From positions 110,309 through 174,308 of the forward strand of contig NZ_FNFL01000008.1 in the NCBI RefSeq assembly GCF_900101125.1: a stretch of DNA of 64,000 nt, written 5' to 3'. The position numbers and the translations under genes were made by a program. Of this stretch, positions 25,526 to 33,996 are shown piece by piece (position 1 is the stretch's first letter; each line of letters begins with the position of its first letter). The stretch comes from Sediminibacillus albus. Its GTDB lineage: Bacteria; Bacillota; Bacilli; Bacillales; Amphibacillaceae. The notes under the pieces were generated by a model that ran no database searches, had not been told where the DNA came from, and saw only the letters and a list, made by a program, of their open reading frames with translations.

Positions 25526-25913
25526 ATGTTGCTCCTTCCAAAGAAACGATCTTCACTTTTATTCCATAAGGAAGCTCCTCTACGTCAAATTGCTGAATGT
25601 TCCTTAACAGTATTTCATGCCCGGCTCCCAGCACTTGTCGACGAATGACATCTTTATACCTAGTTATGGTAACTGTATCCTTGTTGAATTTTTCGAGAGT
25701 GATTTCATTGTTTAGGATATCAACTTTTTTGGACTGATTAATTTCGTCAGCCATGAGCTGAAAAAATAATCTTGCCGATTGCTCATCAAAATAATCCTCC
25801 GTGTGCAGGGAATCGTAAATAAAGGCTAAGAAAGGCAGCATTATTAATAAGATGGACAGGCTTAAAAGCATCGACACAAACGTAAATCCCTTGTTATTCA
25901 CTTGGGTATCCAT
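25500..25913 (-). CDS. comGF: Competence minor pseudopilin ComGF
   Basis: About 137 aa with a prepilin-like N-terminus NNKGFTFVSMLLSLSILL and a C-terminal beta-rich domain. The start is unsure: ATG 25913 gives a short leader before the processing glycine and a 20-nt overlap with comGE; ATG 25946 or GTG 25961 would lengthen it. No candidate has an ideal ribosome site, which suggests translational coupling to comGE. Minor pilin of the competence pseudopilus by position and motif. Confidence 0.75.
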   Translation of the reverse strand: MDTQVNNKGFTFVSMLLSLSILLIMLPFLAFIYDSLHTEDYFDEQSARLFFQLMADEINQSKKVDILNNEITLEKFNKDTVTITRYKDVIRRQVLGAGHEILLRNIQQFDVEELPYGIKVKIVSLEGATYDKTFNFP

Positions 25914-26232
25914 ATAGACAGGAGGTTTCTTCCATTTGTTTAGCATTATTCCATGAAGCACATCCTTTTATCAAATGATCTTGCCGGGTGAACGTAAAAT
26001 GGACAGTAAAAGTTCCGATTTCTTCTTGGAACGCGGAGGGATGAAAGTTATCGGTGTGAAGTACACCCAACAAATGATCATGCAATGAAGAATGAACAGT
26101 TCTTCTTTGGCTTAATATCCGTTCCTCTTTTTTTAATACATATACGGTTGGCAGTAATGTAATCATTATCAACATCAATATAGAAAAGGCTGCTAACAAT
26201 TCAATGCTTGAAAACCCTCTATTGCTCAACAA
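25894..26232 (-). CDS. comGE: Competence minor pseudopilin ComGE
   Basis: A 112-aa protein with a prepilin-type start LSNRGFSSIELLAAFSIL: cleavage would follow the glycine, with Glu at +5. TTG start at 26232, with AGGAGG 7 nt upstream; it overlaps the end of comGD by 14 nt. Minor component of the pseudopilus needed for DNA uptake. Confidence 0.8.
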   Translation of the reverse strand: MLSNRGFSSIELLAAFSILMLIMITLLPTVYVLKKEERILSQRRTVHSSLHDHLLGVLHTDNFHPSAFQEEIGTFTVHFTFTRQDHLIKGCASWNNAKQMEETSCLYGYPSE

Positions 26233-26671
26233 TATAGTTCCTCCCTTTCCCTAGTGGGAAGACTACTTTGTATTGGTTATTTCCTGTATCCACTATCATC
26301 GTACCTGGATTTCTTAGGCTTCCTTTATCGGTAAAAGAGATTGGCATTTTTAAGGTCCTTAATTCGATATGGCAGTGGTCTGGAATATTTCGTTGGATGA
26401 GAACTTTACCTGTTCCCCCTTGGTGAATAGTGTACTGCTGGTTTTCTGGATCAATCAAAAGATAAATGTTTTCTTTAGAAGCCAGAGAGAGTTGTTGCAG
26501 ATAGAGAATATCATTATTGAATTGCTGGAAGAATTGCTTGGTTTGAAAAGTATGGAGGAAGTAGCGGGGTAGAGAGAATCCAATAGCGATGAGGGAGACA
26601 GTAATACTTAACACCAGCATGACTTCGACTAAGGTATATCCTTTTTTATTCCAATTACTGGACAGATACAA
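26219..26671 (-). CDS. comGD: Competence minor pseudopilin ComGD
   Basis: A 150-aa protein with the classical prepilin motif KKGYTLVEVMLVLSI (Glu at +5) and a GspH-like C-terminal domain. TTG start at 26671, overlapping the comGC end by 17 nt; GGAG lies 9 nt upstream. Processed by the prepilin peptidase ComC (not in this window). Confidence 0.85.
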   Translation of the reverse strand: MYLSSNWNKKGYTLVEVMLVLSITVSLIAIGFSLPRYFLHTFQTKQFFQQFNNDILYLQQLSLASKENIYLLIDPENQQYTIHQGGTGKVLIQRNIPDHCHIELRTLKMPISFTDKGSLRNPGTMIVDTGNNQYKVVFPLGKGRNYIVEQ

Positions 26672-26963
26672 GGGTTACTTCTCCTGTTGGCGAAAGCTGA
26701 AGTTGTTTTGAACCGTTGGCACATGTATCTGTTTTCAGATAATTGTCTTCAAGAAGCTTATCTATAGAGTCTGGCTCTATTCCATTATCAATTTGATAAG
26801 CCTGTACCTGGCTTGCGGCCATTTCTACTAATGCTGTACATCCCTTCGACTGGACATCCTCGTTCTTATCAGAAAGGTTGGGAAGGATCAAAATAAGAAG
26901 CACAGAGATGATTGTTAGCACAATTAACATTTCAATAAGGGTAAAGCCTTTGTCATTTTTCAT
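26655..26963 (-). CDS. comGC: Major competence pseudopilin ComGC
   Basis: A 102-aa protein: MKNDKGFTLIEMLIVLTII is a textbook type IV prepilin signal (cleavage after Gly, Phe +1, Glu +5). Two cysteines (in KGCTAL and TDTCANG) would form the intramolecular disulfide known for ComGC. It is the main subunit of the DNA-uptake pseudopilus. ATG 26963 follows AAAGGAGA; longer in-frame starts inside comGB lack this. Confidence 0.93.
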   Translation of the reverse strand: MKNDKGFTLIEMLIVLTIISVLLILILPNLSDKNEDVQSKGCTALVEMAASQVQAYQIDNGIEPDSIDKLLEDNYLKTDTCANGSKQLQLSPTGEVTLVSVQ

Positions 26964-26974
26964 TTTTTTCTCCT

Positions 26975-28042
26975 TTAGATTGTTTTTATTAACTGAAACA
27001 TAGGCAGCATAATGGAAAGGTAGACAAAAATAATTAGCCCGGCCAACAGACAAAATACAATTGGTTGGATAAGCGCAATTACCTTGTTTATTTTCTCCTG
27101 CATCCGATCGGTTAGGAAGTCGGCATATATATGCAAATCTCTTTCCAGCTCTTTGGCGTTGATGTTTTTTTGAAAAATTCCAGTCAGTTCCTGTTCAAAT
27201 AAAATAAGAGAGGGCAAAATACCGGTGATGTGGCGGCCATTCTCCAGATTGGACGCAATACGGCCGGCATAAAAAGATAGGATGGGGAGCCGCTGCTGAT
27301 GATTAAGAATTTGAAATGCGTCTTTGATCGGGATAGAGGTTTTTAACAGCGAACCTAAATGCAAAGCAAATAAAAATGTAGTTTTCAGACGCAAGTAACT
27401 GCTTATAACCGGAACCCTGCTACACCATTTAATTTGTCTATCTATCGGGATGTGTTGTCTTGCAGCAAGCCAGACAGGTATGGCGATCAGACAACCTAAA
27501 AAAAATACAATCATCGAGTTAAACAGGATATCGATGATAAGAATAGAAAGAGAAGTAATAACCGGGGCTTCGCCAGATGAGGTAATTATCTGGATAAAAG
27601 CAGGATAAACGGAGTTTTTAACAAAATACAACAAAACGGTGAATAATCCGATTAGCAATAAAGGATATCTAATTGTTTTCTGAAACTGATGCAATTGCGA
27701 TAATTGCCTTTCAATCATTTCAGAGCAAAGGTTAATTGTTGACTCTAGATCACCATTAGACCTGGCAAAGTATAAATAGGAAGTGATATTCTGGCTGAAA
27801 CGGGCTTTTTCAAAAGCTCTGTCAATTGGCTGTCCGTGGTATAAAGAATCAGATATTTCAGCGGCAGTATCTGAAAGTCTTGGATCCCATCCGATCATTG
27901 CTAAAGCTTCCATGAGCGGATAACCGCTGGTGATTAGTCTTCCTAACCTTTTAAGGAAAAGCAGCTGATCCCCGCTCTTCAGTTTAGGGTGAAGTAAAGA
28001 GCGTGGTAAGAGTTTCCTGCTTGCTTGAATATCCATACGCAA
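26975..28042 (-). CDS. comGB: Competence platform protein ComGB
   Basis: A 355-aa membrane protein of the GspF/PilC family, with two repeats each ending in membrane segments and the conserved LITSGYPLMEAL near the N-terminus. It anchors the pseudopilus assembly ATPase at the membrane. TTG start at 28042 is preferred since AGGAGG lies 7 nt upstream; an ATG two codons later is an alternative. Overlaps comGA by 59 nt. Confidence 0.9.
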   Translation of the reverse strand: MRMDIQASRKLLPRSLLHPKLKSGDQLLFLKRLGRLITSGYPLMEALAMIGWDPRLSDTAAEISDSLYHGQPIDRAFEKARFSQNITSYLYFARSNGDLESTINLCSEMIERQLSQLHQFQKTIRYPLLLIGLFTVLLYFVKNSVYPAFIQIITSSGEAPVITSLSILIIDILFNSMIVFFLGCLIAIPVWLAARQHIPIDRQIKWCSRVPVISSYLRLKTTFLFALHLGSLLKTSIPIKDAFQILNHQQRLPILSFYAGRIASNLENGRHITGILPSLILFEQELTGIFQKNINAKELERDLHIYADFLTDRMQEKINKVIALIQPIVFCLLAGLIIFVYLSIMLPMFQLIKTI

Positions 28043-29009
28043 ATGCTTTCCTCCTTAACTGGGCAAATGATTGACAGCTGCCCTTCTGAGCAGGATCTAA
28101 CCCATTAATTGCTTGTGTTAGACTTTCATTTTCCAGCAGCTCCATAATAGCGGCGCGTGATTTCCGGCCTCCTAATTCGATAGGGAGCAGCTGCAGGGAA
28201 GCAACAGCTTTTAAGACTTGTTGTAATTCTCTTTGTGGAATTCCCATTTCCAGTAGTCGATGAATTGTTCCGGACCCATTCTTGGCGTGAAGCGTAGAGA
28301 GCACCAAATGGCCGGTAAGAGCAGCGTGAAAGGCAAAACGGGCGGTTTCGTGATCGCGGATTTCTCCAATCATTAAGATATCCGGGTCATGCCGGAGGGC
28401 AGCTTTCAGTCCTGCATGGTAGCTAATGCCAGCCTTTTCATTCACTTGTACTTGAATAAGATTATCCATTTCCTTTTCAATCGGATCTTCCAAGGTGATG
28501 GCTTGCAGCGAGTGCTCATGTAACAACTCCTGTAACAGCGCGTAAAGGGTGGTCGTCTTTCCGCTGCCGGTTGGTCCGGTAAGAAGGATAATACCTGAAC
28601 GATAAGACAGCCATTGTTTCACTCTATTCAATTGGTGCGGAAACAAGAAAAGTTTTTCTAGTTGAGGAGCTTGTGTTTGAGGAAGAATTCTAATTGCCAG
28701 GCTTTCAGAGTTAGTTACGGGAAGTGTTGATAACCGAAGCGAAAAATGGTGGTTTTCGTCATCTTGAAAAAACACTGTTCCGTTTTGTGGTTTTCTGACT
28801 TCTCCAATATCCATTCCTGATGTAAACTTGTAGTAACTTAACATCATCTCATACCGTTTATTCGGAATAAGGGTGTGGAAGGTTCTTTTGCCATGGATGC
28901 GAAAAAAGATGTGGGTTTGGTGTTTGCGGGGAAAGAAGTGGATGTCAGAGGCATTTGATGAAGTGGCGGTTAGCAGCAATTCTTTGGAAAAAGTTGAAGC
29001 AGTTTTCAA
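27984..29009 (-). CDS. comGA: Competence pilus assembly ATPase ComGA
   Basis: A 341-aa secretion ATPase of the GspE/PilB family, first gene of comG. Walker A GPTGSGKTTT, Asp box TLEDPIE, Walker B DPDILMIGEIRD and His box HLVLSTLHAKN are all present. It powers pseudopilus assembly and in B. subtilis also restrains growth in competent cells. TTG start at 29009 follows GAGGTG by 9 nt; the in-frame GTG of that same site (29021) is a less likely start. No certain ComK box was seen in the AT-rich upstream gap. Confidence 0.93.
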   Translation of the reverse strand: MKTASTFSKELLLTATSSNASDIHFFPRKHQTHIFFRIHGKRTFHTLIPNKRYEMMLSYYKFTSGMDIGEVRKPQNGTVFFQDDENHHFSLRLSTLPVTNSESLAIRILPQTQAPQLEKLFLFPHQLNRVKQWLSYRSGIILLTGPTGSGKTTTLYALLQELLHEHSLQAITLEDPIEKEMDNLIQVQVNEKAGISYHAGLKAALRHDPDILMIGEIRDHETARFAFHAALTGHLVLSTLHAKNGSGTIHRLLEMGIPQRELQQVLKAVASLQLLPIELGGRKSRAAIMELLENESLTQAINGLDPAQKGSCQSFAQLRRKAFAYGYSSKQETLTTLFTSP

Positions 29010-29118
29010 TAATAAAATCACCTCGCTTTTTCTGGGAGTAAGGGTAGTTTCGACAAACGATTAATTTTTCCTGCAAGGAATGAAAAAAATTTAAAACATT
29101 TTAGGAGAGGGTTATAAA

Positions 29119-29622
29119 TTGAAATCACTATTTTTAATCGGTTTTATGGGGAGCGGCAAGACTAGTGTAATGGTCTCTCTGGCTAGAAAACTCGGCCTGC
29201 CGTACATAGATACAGATAAAGCAATTGAAGAAGAACAAGAGCAGAGGATACCAGCCATTTTTGAAGAAGAAGGGGAGGCTGCATTTAGAAAGTACGAATC
29301 AGAAATCCTTCAAAAAATGCCTAAGCTTGATACGGTGATTGCCACAGGAGGGGGCATCGTGGAGAAGGAAAAAAACCGGGAATGGCTGAAAAGAAATGGA
29401 ACGATCGTTTATTTACATACTTCCCTCCAAGAGATTAACAAGAGATTGGCAGAAGACCAATCACGCCCTTTATGGAAGCGTCATGATAAGACAGCATTGT
29501 ATACCAGCCGGCTTGCCAAGTATGAGGATGCCGCAACGGTAAGAGTAACGACAGATTTCAAAACACCTGAACAGATTGCAGATGAAATCATCGAACTTAT
29601 AAAAAAACAGCAATACGGTTAA
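29119..29622 (+). CDS. aroK: Shikimate kinase
   Basis: A 167-aa P-loop kinase that phosphorylates shikimate in the aromatic pathway. Walker A GFMGSGKTS is at the N-terminus, the shikimate-binding Asp-Thr-Asp (IDTDKAIEE) and GGG loop (ATGGGIV) follow, and the lid Arg sits in DQSRPLW. TTG start at 29119 behind TAGGAGAGGG. It is transcribed divergently from comGA and is followed by yqzE. In B. subtilis the shikimate kinase gene is elsewhere. aroQ of the same pathway lies 13.5 kb downstream. Confidence 0.93.
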   Translation: MKSLFLIGFMGSGKTSVMVSLARKLGLPYIDTDKAIEEEQEQRIPAIFEEEGEAAFRKYESEILQKMPKLDTVIATGGGIVEKEKNREWLKRNGTIVYLHTSLQEINKRLAEDQSRPLWKRHDKTALYTSRLAKYEDAATVRVTTDFKTPEQIADEIIELIKKQQYG

Positions 29623-29657
29623 GCTAGACATATAACTAAAAGCAAAGGATGTTTTAT

Positions 29658-29837
29658 ATGTCTGGAAACGATTATGTTAAATTCATGACTCAGGAGATCG
29701 TCAAGTATATGGACACGCCGCAGGAGGAAAGAAAAAAACGGAAGAGTGGCAGAAAGCATGAACCAGATGATGTTTCGGATCAATGGCTTGGTTTGATTCC
29801 TTTCGCTTTCCGGTTATTAATAAAGAGAAAAAAGTAG
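29658..29837 (+). CDS. yqzE: YqzE family protein
   Basis: A 59-aa basic protein starting MSGNDYVKFMTQEIVKYMD with a C-terminal hydrophobic stretch WLGLIPFAFRLLIKRKK. The YqzE family is usually linked to comG in Bacillaceae. ATG 29658 is chosen since AAAGGATG lies 6 nt upstream; an ATG at 29649 overlaps that site. Function unknown. Stop codon next to a terminator. Confidence 0.8.
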   Translation: MSGNDYVKFMTQEIVKYMDTPQEERKKRKSGRKHEPDDVSDQWLGLIPFAFRLLIKRKK

Positions 29838-29868
29838 CAGACCGAGATAACCAGGTCTGCTGTTTTTA
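29836..29868 (+). terminator. Terminator of aroK-yqzE
   Basis: AGCAGACC / GGTCTGCT stem with a 10-nt loop and GTTTTT, starting within the yqzE stop codon. Confidence 0.85.
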
Positions 29869-29892
29869 ATAGTCTGCCGTTTCAAAGGTTCA

Positions 29893-30708
29893 TTAACCAT
29901 TTGAACTGATAGTATTGGATGTTTGCTGGCTTAGGTAAAAGATTCCGCCGTTAACAATGTCAATGGAGATATTGGGCCGGAAACGCTTTTCAATTTCCGA
30001 AAGGGATTGCTTTAGCTGTTCTTGCTTTTCCCCATCAGTGGAGACATCTTTATAAAAGTATTCCAAAAGTTTTCCTTCCTCATATAAATGTTCCCATGAT
30101 TCCTTAGCCCACGTATAGTCTTTGGTGTTTAAATATTTTTCGACATAGCGGATAATTCTTTGGTAGCCGCTCTTATAGCGGATTAACGGCGTAATCGTAT
30201 AACAAAAGTCAGGAATTCCCGTATGAAGCTTAAGTTTTATTAGCTTATCCATCATCGGACTAACTAATGTACCATTGATCAACTGTAAACCATACGAAAG
30301 CAGTTCATCCTTTTTATGTTTTCCGCGGTAAATGATTTTTAGATTGATTACTAGCCATGGGATTAACGGACTACGCTGCATAGCGGTATCAACTTGTTCG
30401 AATTGTCTAGTTATTTTCCCCTGCTGTCCAAGCGTGTTGAAAATTTGATGAAGCCTCGGACTTCCAAAGTGGACCCATTCTCCTTGTTCATCCCGCCGAT
30501 CTGGATTAGTAATGAAAGTGACCTTCATTGGCTGGCCCTGCTGCCCGATTTGTTTAATATAATGCCAATAAAACGGACGATTCATTATCAATTCATCCAT
30601 TTCATCGGTCAGCTGGATGGTTACTTTCCCATTTTCGTTTTCTAAAATACCGCAATGATTGGCTGTAAAGTAATCCGTCAGGAAATCATGAAGATTCTCT
30701 ATTGCCAT
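29893..30708 (-). CDS. yqhG: YqhG family protein
   Basis: A 271-aa soluble protein of the YqhG family, found downstream of the SNF2 helicase yqhH in Bacillaceae. Aromatic- and Gln-rich, no membrane segment, no catalytic motif recognised. Its start overlaps the end of yqhH by 23 nt, so the two are translationally linked and probably act together. Function unknown. Confidence 0.8.
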   Translation of the reverse strand: MAIENLHDFLTDYFTANHCGILENENGKVTIQLTDEMDELIMNRPFYWHYIKQIGQQGQPMKVTFITNPDRRDEQGEWVHFGSPRLHQIFNTLGQQGKITRQFEQVDTAMQRSPLIPWLVINLKIIYRGKHKKDELLSYGLQLINGTLVSPMMDKLIKLKLHTGIPDFCYTITPLIRYKSGYQRIIRYVEKYLNTKDYTWAKESWEHLYEEGKLLEYFYKDVSTDGEKQEQLKQSLSEIEKRFRPNISIDIVNGGIFYLSQQTSNTISSNG

Positions 30709-32359
30709 TCCAATCCTCCTTTGAATTGATTCGTTCCTGTGTTAGTGAGATGACAGAGGAAAGATTATCTAATTTTATTTTTGCTTCTCCCTCTGTTTCT
30801 GATTCTGTAAAGATTGTCTGGATTTCCTGTTCCACATCATTAATTTCCAGTTCTGCAAGTATAGCGTCTAAATTACCGACGACTCGTTCAAAGAGATGTA
30901 TTTTTTCGTAGAGCAGGCTTAACACATGCTCTTCCATGGTATTCTTAACAGCAAAGTTATAAATGTTGACATCATGCTGCTGGCCAAACCGGTGGATTCT
31001 TCCGATTCGCTGTTCCAGCCTCATCGGGTTCCAAGGCAGGTCATAATTAATCATGTTATTGCAAAACTGAAGATTGATGCCCTCGCCTCCCGCTTCTGTA
31101 GCTATCAACACTTGGGCATGATTTTCAAAAAGCTGCTTCATCCAATCTTTTTTTCCCCGCTTGAAACCGCCGCGGTAAGGGACAGACGATATGCCATGCT
31201 GTTGAAGGTACCATTGCAGATAAAGCTGGCTCGCGCGGTATTCAGTAAAAATAATAAACTTCTCATCAGAATCCTTTAGTAATTCAATTACCTTATCAGC
31301 CTTTGCGTGATGCGGCAATTGCTCTATTTGTTTTAGAAAATCCTCGTATGCCTGTCTATTAGGGATTTCTGTGTCTTGGCTGAGCATTTTTTTGATTGAT
31401 AAATAACAGGCTTCCCTAGAGGAACACAATTCCCTGGTCAAGGTAATCGATGAAAAGGTGCTGGCATCCCTGGTGATCGCAGTGAGCCGGTTATATGCTT
31501 CCTGCTCCTCCTCGCTGAATTCTATGGAAACAGTCTGGACCTTCCTCTCTGTCCAATCAACCTTGGTATCTCCGCGTCTGTTTCTTACCATTACTTTTTG
31601 GATTAACTGTTTTAAGTGGCTATCATTAAATAAATTGTTTCTGTCCCTGCCGAAGTTGGCTGTGAAATCTTCATAACTGCCAAGGTGGCCTGGCTTTAAT
31701 ATCGACACAAGGTTAAATATATCGCTCAATTTATTTTGTACGGGTGTCGCAGTAAGTAGCAGGCAGTACTTTTTTCTTAATGCACGGACGAATTCATAAT
31801 TTTTCGTTTTATGGTTTTTAAGCTTATGCGCCTCATCTATTAAAACGAAATCATATTCCTGGTCTAATATTTTTTCCTTGTGGGGGGATCTTTTGGCCAT
31901 ATCCATGGAGCTTACGATCACTTTGTTTTGATCCCATACAGGACGCTTTCCCTGAGAGACTGCTGGTATGTAAAATTTTTGGGTTAGTTCCAGGACCCAT
32001 TGGTTCACCAAGGAGGCCGGGACGAGAATTAAAGCCTTTTTTACCAAGCCTCGAATCATATATTCTTTTAGAATGAGACCTGCTTCTATCGTTTTTCCTA
32101 ATCCCACTTCATCTGCTAACAAGCCTCTGCCATTCATCTCTTCAACAATTTGTTCCGCACAGTCGAGCTGATGAGGAAGGAATTCGACATGAGGCAAATG
32201 CTTAGGTGCAATTAAACCGGTAAATTCGGTTGTCAAGGTTGCCTGTGAGGATAAGTAGGACATCTGAAATAAGTCCCATGAAGAAAAGGGACCGTCATGG
32301 TTCAAGGCAGTTTCGAATTCCTCGATAAATTCAGAGTCTTTATTTAGTTGTATATTCAT
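30686..32359 (-). CDS. yqhH: SNF2-family helicase YqhH
   Basis: A 557-aa superfamily 2 ATPase. N-terminal half: Walker A DEVGLGKTIEAG (Lys89) and Walker B with DEAH (LIDEAHKLKN). C-terminal half: helicase motif V EAGGEGINLQFC and motif VI QRIGRIHRFGQ. This is a bare RapA/SNF2-type motor without extra domains. Such proteins remodel protein-nucleic acid complexes; the target is unknown. ATG behind AAAGGGGG, divergent from the glycine-riboswitch operon. Paired with yqhG. Confidence 0.88.
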   Translation of the reverse strand: MNIQLNKDSEFIEEFETALNHDGPFSSWDLFQMSYLSSQATLTTEFTGLIAPKHLPHVEFLPHQLDCAEQIVEEMNGRGLLADEVGLGKTIEAGLILKEYMIRGLVKKALILVPASLVNQWVLELTQKFYIPAVSQGKRPVWDQNKVIVSSMDMAKRSPHKEKILDQEYDFVLIDEAHKLKNHKTKNYEFVRALRKKYCLLLTATPVQNKLSDIFNLVSILKPGHLGSYEDFTANFGRDRNNLFNDSHLKQLIQKVMVRNRRGDTKVDWTERKVQTVSIEFSEEEQEAYNRLTAITRDASTFSSITLTRELCSSREACYLSIKKMLSQDTEIPNRQAYEDFLKQIEQLPHHAKADKVIELLKDSDEKFIIFTEYRASQLYLQWYLQQHGISSVPYRGGFKRGKKDWMKQLFENHAQVLIATEAGGEGINLQFCNNMINYDLPWNPMRLEQRIGRIHRFGQQHDVNIYNFAVKNTMEEHVLSLLYEKIHLFERVVGNLDAILAELEINDVEQEIQTIFTESETEGEAKIKLDNLSSVISLTQERINSKEDWNGNRESS

Positions 32360-32532
32360 CGCTTTGCCCCCTTTAAAATAAATTCAATTCACTCCCACAG
32401 ATTCACGGCGCTGTGATATAATAATGCTGAATTTAAAAAAATTGAAACGTTTTGACAATGGTAATCTAAATAATTGGATCACAGTTTATGATTATTATGC
32501 CCGAAAGATGACAATTTAATATGGCGAATGAT

Positions 32533-32710
32533 TATAAGAGGAGAGACTACTTTTTTGGTAGCGCCGAAGGAGCAAACTTTACGTGAATCTCTCAGGCAAA
32601 AAGACTCTTATAGGACGCAACTCTGGAGAGTGTTTACTTTGTAAACCACCTAAGAAGCAAGCCCTGTGCTAATGCAGGACGAAACTTTCTGGTGCAAGGA
32701 CAGGGATTTT
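32533..32710 (+). promoter_or_regulatory. Glycine riboswitch (tandem aptamer) of gcv operon
   Basis: The first aptamer shows the conserved blocks GGAGAGAC, GCGCCGAAGGAGCAAA, TCTCTCAGGCAAAAAGAC and GACGCAACTCTGGAGAG. A second, more divergent aptamer follows (AAGAAGCAAGCCCTG, GAAACTTTCTGGTGCAAGGA). It lies directly upstream of a terminator and gcvT. In Bacillus this element turns transcription on when glycine binds. The family is recognised from sequence; that the second aptamer still binds glycine is an inference. Confidence 0.92.
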
Positions 32711-32739
32711 TCTAATTACGGAAAAATCTCTGTTTTTTT
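32701..32739 (+). terminator. Riboswitch expression-platform terminator
   Basis: CAGGGATTTTTC / GGAAAAATCTCTG stem followed by TTTTTTT. Its 5' arm shares the ACAGGG end of the second aptamer, so aptamer folding and terminator formation compete, as expected for an ON switch. The remaining 120 nt to gcvT show nothing else certain. Confidence 0.85.
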
Positions 32740-32861
32740 GTTGTTTAAGGGAAGAGCGGCAACGACTGCCTTTTACAAGTTTCTGGTCTTCACGTTGCCA
32801 AAGAACGACAAGTACTATTGGTTGTAAGGCAGGTTGATTTAATTAATTAAAAGGAGTTGGT

Positions 32862-33974
32862 ATGATGGCAGAATTACAGAGGACCCCTTTATTTCCCGAG
32901 TATGAAAAGAGCGGGGCCAAAACGATGGATTTTGGGGGCTGGGAACTACCAGTGCAGTTCTCAAGTATTAAGGAAGAACATGAAGCAACCAGGAATTCGG
33001 CAGGGCTTTTCGATGTGTCGCATATGGGCGAAATATTGGTTGAAGGGGAAAATAGCGAGCAGTTTCTGCAAAAAATGTTGACAAACGATCTTTCCAAGCT
33101 TACCCCCGGGCGGGCGCAATATACGATTATGTGTTACAAAAACGGGGGAACAATAGACGACTTGATTGTTTATAAGCTGGAGGAGAGCAGCTTTCTGTTA
33201 GTAGTGAATGCTGCAAATACAGACAAAGATCATCAATGGCTGTTGGAGCATAAACCTGATGGACTTCATGTAAGCAATCGCTCGAATGATTATGTGCAGT
33301 TAGCTGTTCAGGGTCCCAAGGCTGAAGCGATTTTGCAGAAATTGACGAAAACGGACTTATCAGCAATAAAATTTTTTCGGTTTGATAACCAGGTAGTTTT
33401 CTCAGGCCTTGAAACGGAAGCGATTGTTTCGAGAACGGGCTACACAGGCGAGGATGGGTTTGAAATTTACATAGAACCCGCAGCAGGGGTCAGGCTCTGG
33501 CAAAAAATATTGCAGGCTGGCGAAGCGGAAGGCATTAGGCCAGTTGGGTTAGGTGCGAGAGATACGCTAAGATTTGAGGCTAACCTTGCATTATACGGCC
33601 AAGAGTTAACGGCAGATATTACCCCAGTGGAAGCTGGACTGGGCTTTGCGGTGAAAACGGATAAGTCTGCTGACTTTATCGGCAAACAAACGCTCAAGAT
33701 TCAGAAGGAAGAAGGTGCGGAGCGTAAATTGGCAGGTATTGAAATGATAGATAAAGGGATTCCGCGCACTGGCTATGAAGTGTTCACAGGCGAAGATAAA
33801 ATTGGTTTTGTAACTACTGGAACACAATCACCGACATTGAAGAAAAATGTGGGTTTAGCGTTAATTGAGGCTGACTATGCAGAGCTGGGAACAGAGCTTT
33901 ACGTTCAGGTCAGAAAGCGCAGATTAAAAGCGAAGGTAGTACCTACACCTTTTTATAAACGTTCAAAAAAATAA
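32862..33974 (+). CDS. gcvT: Glycine cleavage system T protein (aminomethyltransferase)
   Basis: A 370-aa folate-dependent enzyme that releases ammonia from the aminomethyl-lipoyl H protein and passes the methylene group to [16 protein letters not shown] and the folate-site segment [13 protein letters not shown] are conserved, as is [15 protein letters not shown] 32862 or 32865 behind AAAGGAG. First gene of gcvT-PA-PB; gcvH is not in the window, as usual in Bacillus. Confidence 0.96.
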   Translation: MMAELQRTPLFPEYEKSGAKTMDFGGWELPVQFSSIKEEHEATRNSAGLFDVSHMGEILVEGENSEQFLQKMLTNDLSKLTPGRAQYTIMCYKNGGTIDDLIVYKLEESSFLLVVNAANTDKDHQWLLEHKPDGLHVSNRSNDYVQLAVQGPKAEAILQKLTKTDLSAIKFFRFDNQVVFSGLETEAIVSRTGYTGEDGFEIYIEPAAGVRLWQKILQAGEAEGIRPVGLGARDTLRFEANLALYGQELTADITPVEAGLGFAVKTDKSADFIGKQTLKIQKEEGAERKLAGIEMIDKGIPRTGYEVFTGEDKIGFVTTGTQSPTLKKNVGLALIEADYAELGTELYVQVRKRRLKAKVVPTPFYKRSKK

Positions 33975-33996
33975 TGCTAGCCAAGGGGGATAAACC

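Noticed and set aside
29010..29118. ComK boxes (AAAA-N5-TTTT pairs) between comGA and aroK
   Set aside because: The gap is AT-rich and several partial matches occur, but no pair with the required spacing could be read with confidence.
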